A stretch of DNA of 48,742 bases. Origin: Lentisphaeria bacterium. Its GTDB lineage: Bacteria > Verrucomicrobiota > Lentisphaeria > Victivallales > Victivallaceae. Numbering within the stretch: position 1 is the stretch's first letter; every line of letters begins with the position of its first letter. A program made the position numbers and the translations under genes. The notes beneath the pieces were generated by a model. That model searched no databases, was not told the origin of the DNA, and saw only the letters and a list, made by a program, of their open reading frames with translations. Location: the NCBI GenBank assembly GCA_017466125.1, contig JAFTUS010000169.1:1-48742 (forward strand), in the 5' to 3' direction. Below, piece after piece: positions 25,477-33,853 of this stretch.

Positions 25477-26552
25477 AAAATATTCTTTACATCGGTAAAT
25501 ACAATGGTATCATCGGCGGCATCGAGCGTTATATGCAAAAGAGTGCTGAACTCCTGCGGCAGAACGGGTTTGCTGTGCATTACCTCCACACGGATAATGG
25601 CGGGCAGACACCGGAGGCGTTTTCCGCAGCATTTGACAGCATTGCGGAGTTTTCTCCGGAACACCCGCAGTTGAAAAGTGCCGATGTGGTTGTTATCCAT
25701 AATATTATCGCGCCGGAGCTGCTGAAAACATTGCCCGCTGACAGGACATTTTTCTTTGCTCACGACCACAATATTTACTGTCAGCGTCATCACTATTATA
25801 CGCCGTTCGGCAGAAAAAACTGTCACCGTGCGTACCATAAATTCATCTGCAAACTCTGTTCGCTCGGGCGCAACGAACCGCCGCCGCTGGAAGAGTACCG
25901 TAAACTGCCCGCTCTGGTGCTTTCGGACTTCATGGCGGAAAATCTGCGGAAAAACGGATTTGAAAAGGTCGTGAAACTCCCCGCTTTCATCACCGTTTCC
26001 CAGAAAGAACATTCATTCATGCCTGACGGCGTTTTGCGTATTTTGTTTCTCGGCCAGTTGATCCGGGGAAAAGGGGCGGATCTGATGCTCAATGCCCTTG
26101 CATATCTTGATATACCTTTTGAGTGTACCATTGCCGGAGAGGGCAAAGATCGGGCAATGCTGGAAAAAAAAGCAAAAGAGTATATGCTCAATGTGAAATT
26201 CACCGGTTTTGTCAGTGACCCTGAAACATTGTGGGACAACTGCGATATTCTCTTCTTCCCCATCCGCTGGCAGGAGCCTTTCGGTCTGGTCGGTCTGGAA
26301 GCCATGGCGCACGGCGTGCCGGTTATAGCGTTTGATCTTGGCGGAGTGCGGGAGTGGCTTTCGGAGTTTGAAAACGGTATACTTGTTCCGGAAAAAAAGG
26401 AGGTCGCCGCCGCCGGTATGCTGGGAGGTCTGGCGCAAAACCGTCAAGCCCTTGAAGCCATGGGAAAACGGGGATTGAAACTTGCAAAAGAAAAATTTTC
26501 AGAAGAAATATTTATTGAAAAATTCAAAGAACTTTGTGAGGGGATAAAATGA
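25473..26552 (+). CDS. GT4-family glycosyltransferase
   Basis: A 359-residue GT-B enzyme. It starts ILYIGKYNGIIGGIERYMQKSAELL, the acceptor-domain glycine loop. A His/Cys-bearing insert follows near residues 85-135 (AHDHNIYCQRHHYYTPFGRKNC, then CKLC), which could bind a metal or simply be a family feature. The donor domain has ILFLGQLIRGKGADLML and the E-x7-E motif (QEPFGLVGLEAMAHGVPVI). It overlaps both neighbouring genes by 4 bp. Donor and acceptor are unknown. Confidence 0.92.
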   Translation: MKNILYIGKYNGIIGGIERYMQKSAELLRQNGFAVHYLHTDNGGQTPEAFSAAFDSIAEFSPEHPQLKSADVVVIHNIIAPELLKTLPADRTFFFAHDHNIYCQRHHYYTPFGRKNCHRAYHKFICKLCSLGRNEPPPLEEYRKLPALVLSDFMAENLRKNGFEKVVKLPAFITVSQKEHSFMPDGVLRILFLGQLIRGKGADLMLNALAYLDIPFECTIAGEGKDRAMLEKKAKEYMLNVKFTGFVSDPETLWDNCDILFFPIRWQEPFGLVGLEAMAHGVPVIAFDLGGVREWLSEFENGILVPEKKEVAAAGMLGGLAQNRQALEAMGKRGLKLAKEKFSEEIFIEKFKELCEGIK

Positions 26553-28336
26553 AAATACTGCTTTCGGCAATTCCCTTTGACAATGGAAAATCGGGTATTT
26601 CGGTCTATATCCGTGAAGTGGTAAAGGCTCTGGAAGAACAGGGGCATAAACTCACTTTGATCGTGGAAGATGACGGAGCAAAAGAGTTTGAACGCTTTGA
26701 CCTGATAAAAATCAGGAAACGCCGCGCCTTGTTTTCCATGCTTTACAGTCTGTTTATTCTGCCGTGGCGGATCAACTGGAAACGGTATGATTTCTGCATT
26801 ATGCTTGCCGCCAACAGGCGGGTGTTCTGCCGTTACCCCATATTTACGACTGCGGTGGTGCATGACCTTTCGCAGTACCATGTTCCGGTAAAATACGACA
26901 AGTTCCGGATGTTTTACATCAAGCATGTTTTACCTTATTATGCAAGTAAGGCTCAAAGCATCGTTGCCATAAGCAATTCCACCAAAAACGATTTGATCAA
27001 ATATTGGCACATCCCGGAAGAAAAAATAACGGTTGTTTATAACGGCTTTACTCCGCCGGAAAAAGCGGAAACAGAGAAGAAAAAACAGATCCTCTATATT
27101 TCCCGCATAGAACACCCCGGAAAAAATCATCTGAATTTGCTGAAAGCCTTTGAACTTTTACCGGAAAATCTGCGCAAGGAGTACACCCTCGTCATGCCGG
27201 GTGCCGCCTGGAACGGAGCGGAAACGGTCTTTGAGTATGCGAAAAAATCGCCATGCAAAGAGCAATTCAAATTCACCGGTTTTCTGGAGTTTGCCAAACT
27301 GCCGGAACTTTATGCCCAAAGCAGTATGTATATATTCCCCTCGCATTTTGAGGGCTTCGGGCTGTCGCTTCTTGAGGCGATGTCAGCGGGGCTGCCCTGT
27401 GCCTGTTCCAACAACTCTTCTCTGGGCGAATTGGGGGCTGGCGCGGCGGAACTTTTTGACCCCGCTTCGCCACAGGAAATCGCTGCTGCCATGGAGAAAA
27501 TTCTGAAAAACGAGGATTATCAAAAAGAGTTGATACAAAAAGGCAGGGAAAAATCCGCCATGTTCAACTGGCAGAATACGGCTCAAGGACTGACCGCAAC
27601 TTTTGAGCGTAAACAAGCGGTGATTTTCGGCGTATCATTCTTCCGCGGAACCATGAACGAAGCACTGACGCAACTTGATGAACTTGTGCAGAGCAGGCAA
27701 AATCACCATGTCGCATTTATCAACGCCCACTGTTTGAATATTGCTTATAAAAACAATGAATATAAAAAGGTTCTCAACAGTTGTTCCGCGGTTTTTGCCG
27801 ACGGGATCGGAGCGAAAATCGGAGCAAAGATGCTGGGGTATAAGGTGGAAGAAAATGTCAACGGTACTGATATGTTCCCCCTGCTGGCGCAGAGATCGTA
27901 CCGCATCTATCTTTTCGGCGGTTCTCCGGAGGTCGCCGCCGCCGCGCTGAAAAATGCCCGGGCGATCAATGGCAAGGCAGAATTTATCGGCAGTTCAGAC
28001 GGCTTCTTCAAGGAACGCAGTGAAAAAGAACTGCTCGCCGAACTTGCTGCGCTGAAACCGGATCTGCTTTTAGTGGCGATGGGGGTTCCCAGACAGGAAA
28101 TGTGGATCAATGAGCATTTGAACGATTTGCCCGGCTGTGTGGCGATCGGGGTAGGGGGGCTGCTGGACTTTGTTTCCGGGCGCATCCCCCGTGCGCCGTT
28201 ATGGATGCGCAAATGCAATATTGAGTGGTGTTACCGGCTTTACAATGAGCCGATACGGTTGTTCAAACGTTATATCATAGGAAATCCGTTGTTTATCGGA
28301 AGGGTTTTTATAAGTAAATTATGGAGGAGCAAATGA
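26549..28336 (+). CDS. Fused glycosyltransferase: GT4 domain plus GT26 (WecG/TagA) domain
   Basis: A 595-residue bifunctional protein. Residues 1 to about 350 form a GT4 GT-B enzyme (SGISVYIREVVKAL, ILYISRIEHPGKNH, and the E-x7-E motif FEGFGLSLLEAMSAG). From about residue 355 a complete WecG/TagA/CpsF domain follows: AVIFGVSFFRGT, FINAHCLNIAYKN, FADGIGAKIG with Asp418 at the catalytic-Asp position, NGTDMFPLL, LLVAMGVPRQEMW, GVGGLLDFVSG and RIPRAPLWMRKCNIEWCYRL. GT26 enzymes normally add the second sugar (ManNAc, ManNAcA or glucose) to a lipid-linked primer. Fusion suggests two consecutive steps coupled in one protein. It overlaps both neighbours by 4 bp. Confidence 0.93.
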   Translation: MKILLSAIPFDNGKSGISVYIREVVKALEEQGHKLTLIVEDDGAKEFERFDLIKIRKRRALFSMLYSLFILPWRINWKRYDFCIMLAANRRVFCRYPIFTTAVVHDLSQYHVPVKYDKFRMFYIKHVLPYYASKAQSIVAISNSTKNDLIKYWHIPEEKITVVYNGFTPPEKAETEKKKQILYISRIEHPGKNHLNLLKAFELLPENLRKEYTLVMPGAAWNGAETVFEYAKKSPCKEQFKFTGFLEFAKLPELYAQSSMYIFPSHFEGFGLSLLEAMSAGLPCACSNNSSLGELGAGAAELFDPASPQEIAAAMEKILKNEDYQKELIQKGREKSAMFNWQNTAQGLTATFERKQAVIFGVSFFRGTMNEALTQLDELVQSRQNHHVAFINAHCLNIAYKNNEYKKVLNSCSAVFADGIGAKIGAKMLGYKVEENVNGTDMFPLLAQRSYRIYLFGGSPEVAAAALKNARAINGKAEFIGSSDGFFKERSEKELLAELAALKPDLLLVAMGVPRQEMWINEHLNDLPGCVAIGVGGLLDFVSGRIPRAPLWMRKCNIEWCYRLYNEPIRLFKRYIIGNPLFIGRVFISKLWRSK

Positions 28337-29235
28337 AAAAAACGATCTGTCTTCTGACTGCTGCGATCACAGTTTTGACCATAGGGGGATGTTCTTCAAC
28401 ATCACCTTACGAATACGGCACAAACTGGCTGATACGGGAAAATGATATTCCGCAGTATTATTCAAAATTCGATCTCTTTTACATCGGCAAAGCCCCTGCC
28501 GGTTATGGAGATACACATGATATCCAGTTCAACTGGACGAAGACGCACACCAACGATATTTTCGGCAGAGGCGTAAGAGTGTTTGCTCCGGAGATCCCGA
28601 AGCCGGACGTGGAAAACGTTGCTGAAGCACTGGAGTATTTTCTTGAAAAATTCCATAAGCCGGGGCATCCGTTTGTCCTGCTCGCCGAGGGAAAAGCCGC
28701 CGATTTGCTCTATGCCGCCATGCAGGAGGTGGACGGCATGACGGTCGAAAACGGTTTCATCGCCGCCTATCTGCCCGATATGAGCCCCAAAACCGCAGAA
28801 GAGATCGCCGACGATTTCTATTGGGATGATTTGAAAGCCGCCGCCAATGCCGATGATTACGGAGTCATCGTAACGTGGACAAGCTGTATCAATAATGAAA
28901 AAATGGAAAAAATGCCGGAAAATGTTTATAACATCAATCCGCTGAACTGGAAAACGGACGCTGTTGCAGCAAGTCCGAAAGAAAATATCAATGCGGTATT
29001 TTACATGCCGGAACATAAAAATATCTTTTGGCGCAAAGTGGAAGTGAAACACTTTTGCGGAGCAGTCATCGATCCGGCAAAAGGGGTTCTTGCAGTGAAT
29101 TGTCCGTTGCCGCTGCTGCACGTGAGCGGAGGCAAGTTCACCAGCAACTGTATTTCCATTTTTGCCGGAAATATTGCCGAAAACGCCCGGAACCGCACCC
29201 GAAATCTGATTATGGCAAGAGAGTGGAAAAAATGA
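28333..29235 (+). CDS. Lipoprotein with DUF3089-like alpha/beta-hydrolase fold lacking the nucleophile
   Basis: A 300-residue predicted lipoprotein (signal peptide, lipobox TIGGC, Cys20). The body follows the DUF3089 layout: FDLFYIGKA, RGVRVFAPEIPKP, ENVAEALEYFLEKFHKPGHPFVLLAEGKA, ENGFIAAYLPDM, YGVIVTWTSC. In that family the fourth block normally holds the serine nucleophile elbow (GHSQG); here it reads AEGKA, with Gly120 in place of Ser. It may be a non-catalytic binding protein or use other residues. An ATG 12 bp earlier is in frame, but the ATG at 28333 follows a GGAGGAG site. It overlaps both neighbours by 4 bp. Confidence 0.72.
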   Translation: MKKTICLLTAAITVLTIGGCSSTSPYEYGTNWLIRENDIPQYYSKFDLFYIGKAPAGYGDTHDIQFNWTKTHTNDIFGRGVRVFAPEIPKPDVENVAEALEYFLEKFHKPGHPFVLLAEGKAADLLYAAMQEVDGMTVENGFIAAYLPDMSPKTAEEIADDFYWDDLKAAANADDYGVIVTWTSCINNEKMEKMPENVYNINPLNWKTDAVAASPKENINAVFYMPEHKNIFWRKVEVKHFCGAVIDPAKGVLAVNCPLPLLHVSGGKFTSNCISIFAGNIAENARNRTRNLIMAREWKK

Positions 29236-30161
29236 AGTTCGGAGATTATCTGCCCGCATATATTCTGAATTATTCCCCCAGGATCATTGCGGCGTTTGAA
29301 ATGGATTTTTTACGGAATTTACCCGCTTTTCAAAAGGCAATTCCGCAAGGTGAGAAATTTACGCTCATTTTGCAATTAGGCTGGTCAGCGGAACTCCCGG
29401 AAGTGGCAAACGAGTTGAAATCCCGGCTTGCCGAAGCGAAAAACGCCTTTCCCGAAGCCCGTTTTATCATTCTTGCCAACGCCCCCGGTGAGGTGGCAGT
29501 CATTCAGGAGTTCAGCGAAGTATATTTAGCCAGTCATAACGCCTTTCTTGACCCGGTGCGTTATCCGCTCGCCAAGGCGGGTAAACGCAAATTTGATGCA
29601 CTTTACATCGCCCGTATCACGCCGTTCAAACGGCACGAACTGGCGGAAAAAATCAAAAATCTGCACCTGATCGGGAGTTATTCCGAAAAAGAAAGAGAAT
29701 ATTTTACTGAAACGATCGCCAAATTCCCCCATGCCGTATGGAGTCAGAAAGTACCTTCCTTTTTTATCGGCAGAAAGATTTGCGAAGCCGCCTGCGGTCT
29801 GGCATTATCCGCAGTGGAAGGGGCTATGTTCTCCTGCGGGGAATACTCCCTTTGCGGGGTCCCGGTGGTAAACACCGGAAATCTGGGCGGGCGCGACACG
29901 CTTTTGCCGGAGTTCGCAGTGCGCCATGCCGAAGATACCGCTGAAAGCGTTGCCGAACATGTCCAATACTGGGTGGATAACCCCATTGACCCCCTGGAGG
30001 TCCGCAATGCTTTTCTGAAATTGGCACAGCCGCAGAAAGAGCTGGTTCAGGATCTGGTAAACTCCATTGCCGGGAAAAAGGTCTTTTTGCCCCACAAACT
30101 CAATATCCGCTGCCGTCTGCTGCCGCACACGAAATTACTGCACGGCATCCGAAAAGCATAA
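29232..30161 (+). CDS. GT-B-type glycosyltransferase, last gene of the operon
   Basis: A 309-residue protein. The C-terminal half has a donor-binding motif of glycosyltransferases: CGLALSAVEGAMFSCGEYSLCGVPVVNTGNLGGRD, with Glu residues spaced as in E-x7-E enzymes. The N-terminal half (FTLILQLGWSAELPEVANELK, RFIILANAPGEV) is a shorter acceptor domain than in the other GT4 proteins here. KFDALYIARITPFKRHELAEKI corresponds to the interdomain start. The ATG at 29232 overlaps the lipoprotein stop. The operon ends here; what follows is the scrap locus, with no clear terminator. Confidence 0.82.
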   Translation: MKFGDYLPAYILNYSPRIIAAFEMDFLRNLPAFQKAIPQGEKFTLILQLGWSAELPEVANELKSRLAEAKNAFPEARFIILANAPGEVAVIQEFSEVYLASHNAFLDPVRYPLAKAGKRKFDALYIARITPFKRHELAEKIKNLHLIGSYSEKEREYFTETIAKFPHAVWSQKVPSFFIGRKICEAACGLALSAVEGAMFSCGEYSLCGVPVVNTGNLGGRDTLLPEFAVRHAEDTAESVAEHVQYWVDNPIDPLEVRNAFLKLAQPQKELVQDLVNSIAGKKVFLPHKLNIRCRLLPHTKLLHGIRKA

Positions 30162-30163
30162 CC

Positions 30164-30224
30164 TCAGTAAAAGAGCCATTGCAGATAACGGACCCGTTCA
30201 TTGGAAGGGCCGGAAACGCCGAAC
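30164..30224 (+). repeat. 61-bp copy of the gspK 3' end
   Basis: Bases 30164-30224 match 37904-37964 at 60 of 61 positions in the same orientation on the plus strand. The source is the last 20 codons and stop of the minus-strand gspK gene, so this scrap would be antisense to the upstream operon. The match begins exactly at the gspK stop codon and ends where similarity to the GH9 gene begins. It lies 2 bp after the final stop of the polysaccharide operon. Confidence 0.85.
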
Positions 30225-30352
30225 ATTACCGGAAAGGAAAAGATATTGAAGAGGGCTTTGTTCATAAATTTCAACGTGTTGAAGTCAAACATTTTGAGTT
30301 GATAAAACGCCATGCGCTTTCTGCTGTCAAAGGCGTTTCTGCTCCCGGCGGC
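30221..30352 (+). pseudogene. GH9 gene fragment (interior, about 132 bp)
   Basis: Bases 30221-30352 correspond to 18993-19124 inside the GH9 gene, with about 12 mismatches (roughly 91% identity by eye). Differences are clustered in the last third, so the source may be a GH9 paralogue elsewhere. The reading frame of GH9 (HYRKGKDIEEGFVHKFQRVE) is kept, up to SAPGG just before the catalytic WHDAAD block. It has no start, no catalytic residues and no end, so it is a relic and not a functional gene. Confidence 0.8.
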
Positions 30353-30395
30353 GGGCGAAATAGTAATACTGCTCCCATGTGCGGCGATCGACCGT

Positions 30396-30557
30396 AAAAC
30401 GCTTGAAGATGCACAGGTACGCCCGGAAAATCATCGTTCTTTATATGTCCGTGTGACTGGATTTTCGGAGTATTTCATTTCGCTTTCTCCCGAACAACAG
30501 CAGGAAATCATCAAACGCACCGAATATGATGTGACGGCAAACGGTCAACGGCAATAA
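30396..30557 (+). pseudogene. C-terminal fragment of a glycyl radical enzyme
   Basis: The frame KTLEDAQVRPENHRSLYVRVTGF continues through SEYFISLSPEQQQEIIKRTEY to a TAA. This is the conserved end of glycyl radical enzymes (pyruvate formate-lyase/glycerol dehydratase type): LRDAQ...PE..R.L.VRV.G[YF]S..F..L....Q..II.RT, with the radical glycine in RVTGF. About 53 codons remain; the rest of the roughly 800-residue enzyme is absent. The bases between it and the GH9 scrap (30353-30395) match nothing I recognise. A standalone autonomous glycyl-radical cofactor like YfiD would need its own start and about 120 residues, not seen here. Confidence 0.75.
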
Positions 30558-30617
30558 TGAGGAATAACTCATCCGCGTTTCCTGTGGCAAAATCGGTCTG
30601 ATCCCGGCATTATTCCG

Positions 30618-30631
30618 TCCGGATATCCGGA
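30618..30631. repeat. Perfect 14-bp palindrome next to the stop of the GH-A-like gene
   Basis: TCCGGATATCCGGA is fully self-complementary with no loop and abuts the stop codon of the minus-strand gene at 30632. It has no T-tract. It might be a protein-binding site or part of a transcript end; chance cannot be excluded. The 60 bases before it (30558-30617) hold nothing I can identify. Confidence 0.4.
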
Positions 30632-33600
30632 TCAACGCACCAGCTCGTAACAGAAAACGCTGTTGTTGCGTTGGAAAACTTGCAGTTTGATGACTCCGTT
30701 TCGTACCGGGATCTCTGACAAACGGTTTCCGGCTGTATTCACCGCGTAACAGCGTTCTTTGCCGTTCGGTGCGAGCAGTTGAAGTTCTGCTTCACCCCGT
30801 GCGGCGAGAAACGGCAGAGTTCCCCATGCTTCCAGTTTCCGGTGTTCCTGATCGGCATAGCGGAGTTTGGTCGCTGCCGAGTCCGTAAGGTGAAGCAGCA
30901 AGATCCGTCTGGAGTTTTTCAGCGTTTGGCCGTCTTGTGCAAGAATTCCGAATGTTGCTGCTCCGACACGATTACGGATACGGCAAAATTTGCCCTGAGC
31001 TTCGCGTCCCGCAGGCAGAATAAAGGCTTCTGCCCGTGAAGTGACCGCCTGAAACATTTCCTTTGCAGGATCAAGACGGACTTTATTGTTTGCCGTGTTG
31101 AATTCATTTTTCGGAGCAAGCTGGTTCAGGATGTTTTTCAGCTCTTTGCGATCCGTGGAGAGAAGCGGTGTATCAGGAAGTGTTGTCCCGGCGGGGATAC
31201 CGCCGATTTTGGCACAAAGCCCGATTTTTGAATATTCTGCCGGATAATATTTTTCAAAGGATTCCGGTTTTGAGGGCAGGGGGATGCCGTAGCGTCTGGA
31301 GTTGCCGTCAGTAAGTTCTCCCGGCAGGAAAAATGCTGGACCGAGGTATTGCGAGAGAAGTTTTACCGGGTCGGTCACAAGATCAAAATAACCATCCGTG
31401 CGGTTGGCAAGACGGGCTTTTTCGTTACCGTGCGTATAGGCAAACTGAAAGAGACCGTCCCATTGCTGGAGTGATGCGTAAACGCCGAACAGCAGTGCTC
31501 CGTCTGCACGATGCGGATTGGGTCTGGCAAAGTCGAATTCAGTTACGATAAAAGGTTTACCGAAAATGCGGCTCTGAAAAAGCAATGCCGGGACTCCGGC
31601 AGCTTCTTTCAGAACGGAGTGATTGCGGGTAAAAGAGGGCAGCCCCCATTGTGAGCTTGCAAATTCCGGATGATTGAAGTAGAGGTGATTATCTACAAAA
31701 TCGTATTCCTGCCGCATTGCTGCGAGGTGAGGAGAACAACCCATATTCTGGTCGGAGAGCGGTTTGCTGCATCCCAGAGACCGGACAAATTCCCTCATTT
31801 GCCGGTAGCGGCGGAGATAGGTTTGAGTCAGGAATTCTTCAAAAAGGCGGTTGCGGGTCGCGTTATCCGGCTTTGAGATGCCCCGTTTGTCCAGAAACTC
31901 CTGAAAACTTTTGCGGTAACACTCTTGCGAATACGGTGTGGCACTCCATTTTTTGTCGATGTTTCCCTCGTTGATCAGGCAGAATGAGATTATCAGTGGA
32001 TCATCCTTGACCACCGCTCCTGTGTAGGGATTTTTGTGGTTCAGGTAATTTGCCGTATACTGTTTCCAATTTTCAAAGACATTATCTTGCAGGTAGAACA
32101 GGGCCTTGTATTCATCGAAGTTGACGATACGCCGCTTGATACCCGGAATTTCGTCTGCGGCGGTACGGCGGGAAACAAAAAGGTCGCTCTGGACATAGAT
32201 CCCCCGTTTTTTCAGACATGCCATAAAATAATCCATACGATCCATGGCAGCCGGATCCAGTTCGGTTGACTTGGATCGTTTGATCATAAAGTTGTCGTGG
32301 TGGTGAAAACGGACAGCATTAAATCCGAGTTTTGCGATCCGGTCGGCGAGTTTTTCTGCCCATTTACGGTCAGGATAGACGGCTTGCGAACAGATATTGG
32401 TGCCGTAAAAACGGGCCTGTACGCCCGGACGGTCACGGAATTCAAAACGGCCGTTCCGAATGACGACCGGACCATATTTCCCGGCGGGAGCATCCAGCAA
32501 ACCGGAGAAGTCCAACACCGAGCCGGGCAGGGGATCTTTGTGGAATTCCAGTTTTTTCCACTCTTTCCCCGCTAAAATATAGCTGGGCAAAATCGGATTA
32601 CGGGGGATTTCAAAGTTGCCGACGGTCGCCGCAAGAATGCCCCAAACGGCATTGCCTGCCGATTCAAAACGGATCGCGGTTAGCGACTTGTCCGCCTGAA
32701 TAGGAAACATGGAGCGGTAGAAACCGACGAAACTGGACGCATTTTCTCCGATCCATGCAACGGCTCCGTTTTCCAGCAGTGACGGCTGCCACCAGTTGTC
32801 AGTATCCCGTCCGGCGGCGATCGGTATCTGCTGAGTCGAACCATCGGCATAGGTCAGAACAACTGTGCCGAGGACAGATGCCGTTCCCCGCCAGGCGAGA
32901 GCGTGCAGGAGATAGAGGAAACGGGCTTTTTTCACTCCGTTGAGTTTCACCGAAACTGCGTCGGGGAAATTCGGCCGCATCTTGCCTTTCAACATGATAC
33001 AGGCCTTTCCGTTATTCAACTTTGGGTCGGTCAATTTGAATTCACGGGGATGTTTCGCAGGGTTATCCCAAAGCATCCGGAGGTCGTTGGAGTTGCCCTG
33101 ATCCGGCCAGCCGCCGCGTCCGTCGTTGGCGGTTTCATCGGCAAGACCGATATTCATGGCAGGGCGGAGGTCCAGCGTCTGCCATTGGGGAGCGATGTAT
33201 TCGATATCAAGTTTCAGTTCAGCCGGATAGCGTTCGGGCGGGGTGACCGGGGGGAGCGAGAACCGCAGTTCAAAAGTCTTGCCGTTGCGGAAGCAGCGGT
33301 TGTCCTGGACCAGCAAATGATAATTGCCGCGAAGCACCCATTCGCCATTGGTATCCGGGAGTCTCAATTCGCGGCATTGCCTGCTGAAAATAACCGCTTT
33401 TTTGTCGGCGGGCGGTTCGATCGGCAGAGAGAATTCTTTGCCGTTGATTTTCAGTTTTGAACCTTTACTGGCTGCTGCGGGCAGCGTGAGCGACATGACT
33501 CCGGAACGCAAACCGAACGGACCGGTAAATTCCACGCGGGTACGGAGCGACCAGCGTTTGGGGGCAGTCGATTTGAGATTGTGGATCAGACGGCCGTTTT

Positions 33601-33841
33601 TGGCCTCAGGGAAGTTGAGGCTGATTTCTGCGGTCTCGTGATTGCGTTTTTCGATGCGGTAAAGGCCGGGGATCGGGGTGTATTGCGGAAAAGAGTGCCA
33701 TTTTGCATTGAAAAAGACCATTTGAAACCGTTTCCCGCCCAGCGAGATTGCTCCGTGTTTGTCGATGGAACATGTTTCATCCGCCGATATGCCAAGAAAC
33801 GGAAAACACAGCGTAATGAAGAAAAATAGTCTGATACCCAT
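30632..33841 (-). CDS. Large secreted clan GH-A-like glycoside hydrolase
   Basis: A 1069-residue exported protein: signal peptide (MGIRLFFFITLCFPFLGISA), a long beta-rich N-terminal half (to about residue 430) likely holding carbohydrate-binding or accessory beta-sandwich domains, a TIM barrel (about 450-860), and a beta-rich C-terminus. Barrel motifs include ARFYGTNIC, LGFNAVRFHHHD, the acid/base Glu625 in CLINEGNID and the probable nucleophile Glu768 in FIVTEFDFARPN, as in GH5/GH2-type clan A enzymes. Substrate is unknown; co-location with the GH36 gene and LacI regulator suggests plant or host glycan use. It is the last gene of its operon, 12 bp after the pseudopilin gene. Confidence 0.82.
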   Translation of the reverse strand: MGIRLFFFITLCFPFLGISADETCSIDKHGAISLGGKRFQMVFFNAKWHSFPQYTPIPGLYRIEKRNHETAEISLNFPEAKNGRLIHNLKSTAPKRWSLRTRVEFTGPFGLRSGVMSLTLPAAASKGSKLKINGKEFSLPIEPPADKKAVIFSRQCRELRLPDTNGEWVLRGNYHLLVQDNRCFRNGKTFELRFSLPPVTPPERYPAELKLDIEYIAPQWQTLDLRPAMNIGLADETANDGRGGWPDQGNSNDLRMLWDNPAKHPREFKLTDPKLNNGKACIMLKGKMRPNFPDAVSVKLNGVKKARFLYLLHALAWRGTASVLGTVVLTYADGSTQQIPIAAGRDTDNWWQPSLLENGAVAWIGENASSFVGFYRSMFPIQADKSLTAIRFESAGNAVWGILAATVGNFEIPRNPILPSYILAGKEWKKLEFHKDPLPGSVLDFSGLLDAPAGKYGPVVIRNGRFEFRDRPGVQARFYGTNICSQAVYPDRKWAEKLADRIAKLGFNAVRFHHHDNFMIKRSKSTELDPAAMDRMDYFMACLKKRGIYVQSDLFVSRRTAADEIPGIKRRIVNFDEYKALFYLQDNVFENWKQYTANYLNHKNPYTGAVVKDDPLIISFCLINEGNIDKKWSATPYSQECYRKSFQEFLDKRGISKPDNATRNRLFEEFLTQTYLRRYRQMREFVRSLGCSKPLSDQNMGCSPHLAAMRQEYDFVDNHLYFNHPEFASSQWGLPSFTRNHSVLKEAAGVPALLFQSRIFGKPFIVTEFDFARPNPHRADGALLFGVYASLQQWDGLFQFAYTHGNEKARLANRTDGYFDLVTDPVKLLSQYLGPAFFLPGELTDGNSRRYGIPLPSKPESFEKYYPAEYSKIGLCAKIGGIPAGTTLPDTPLLSTDRKELKNILNQLAPKNEFNTANNKVRLDPAKEMFQAVTSRAEAFILPAGREAQGKFCRIRNRVGAATFGILAQDGQTLKNSRRILLLHLTDSAATKLRYADQEHRKLEAWGTLPFLAARGEAELQLLAPNGKERCYAVNTAGNRLSEIPVRNGVIKLQVFQRNNSVFCYELVR

Positions 33842-33853
33842 GTTATTTTCTCC

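Noticed and set aside
23468..30161. Mobile-element origin of the glycosyltransferase block
   Set aside because: No transposase, integrase, tRNA or terminal repeats were seen, and gene spacing is continuous with the rest of the operon.
30179..30397. Short plus-strand ORF carrying GH9-like sequence read as a gene
   Set aside because: It is made of a reversed gspK end and an interior GH9 piece with no catalytic residues; treated as relic sequence.
30354..30424. Minus-strand reading over the scrap locus giving a Tyr/Arg-rich peptide that looks protein-like
   Set aside because: It overlaps the clearly conserved glycyl radical frame on the plus strand and has no start or end; probably coincidental.
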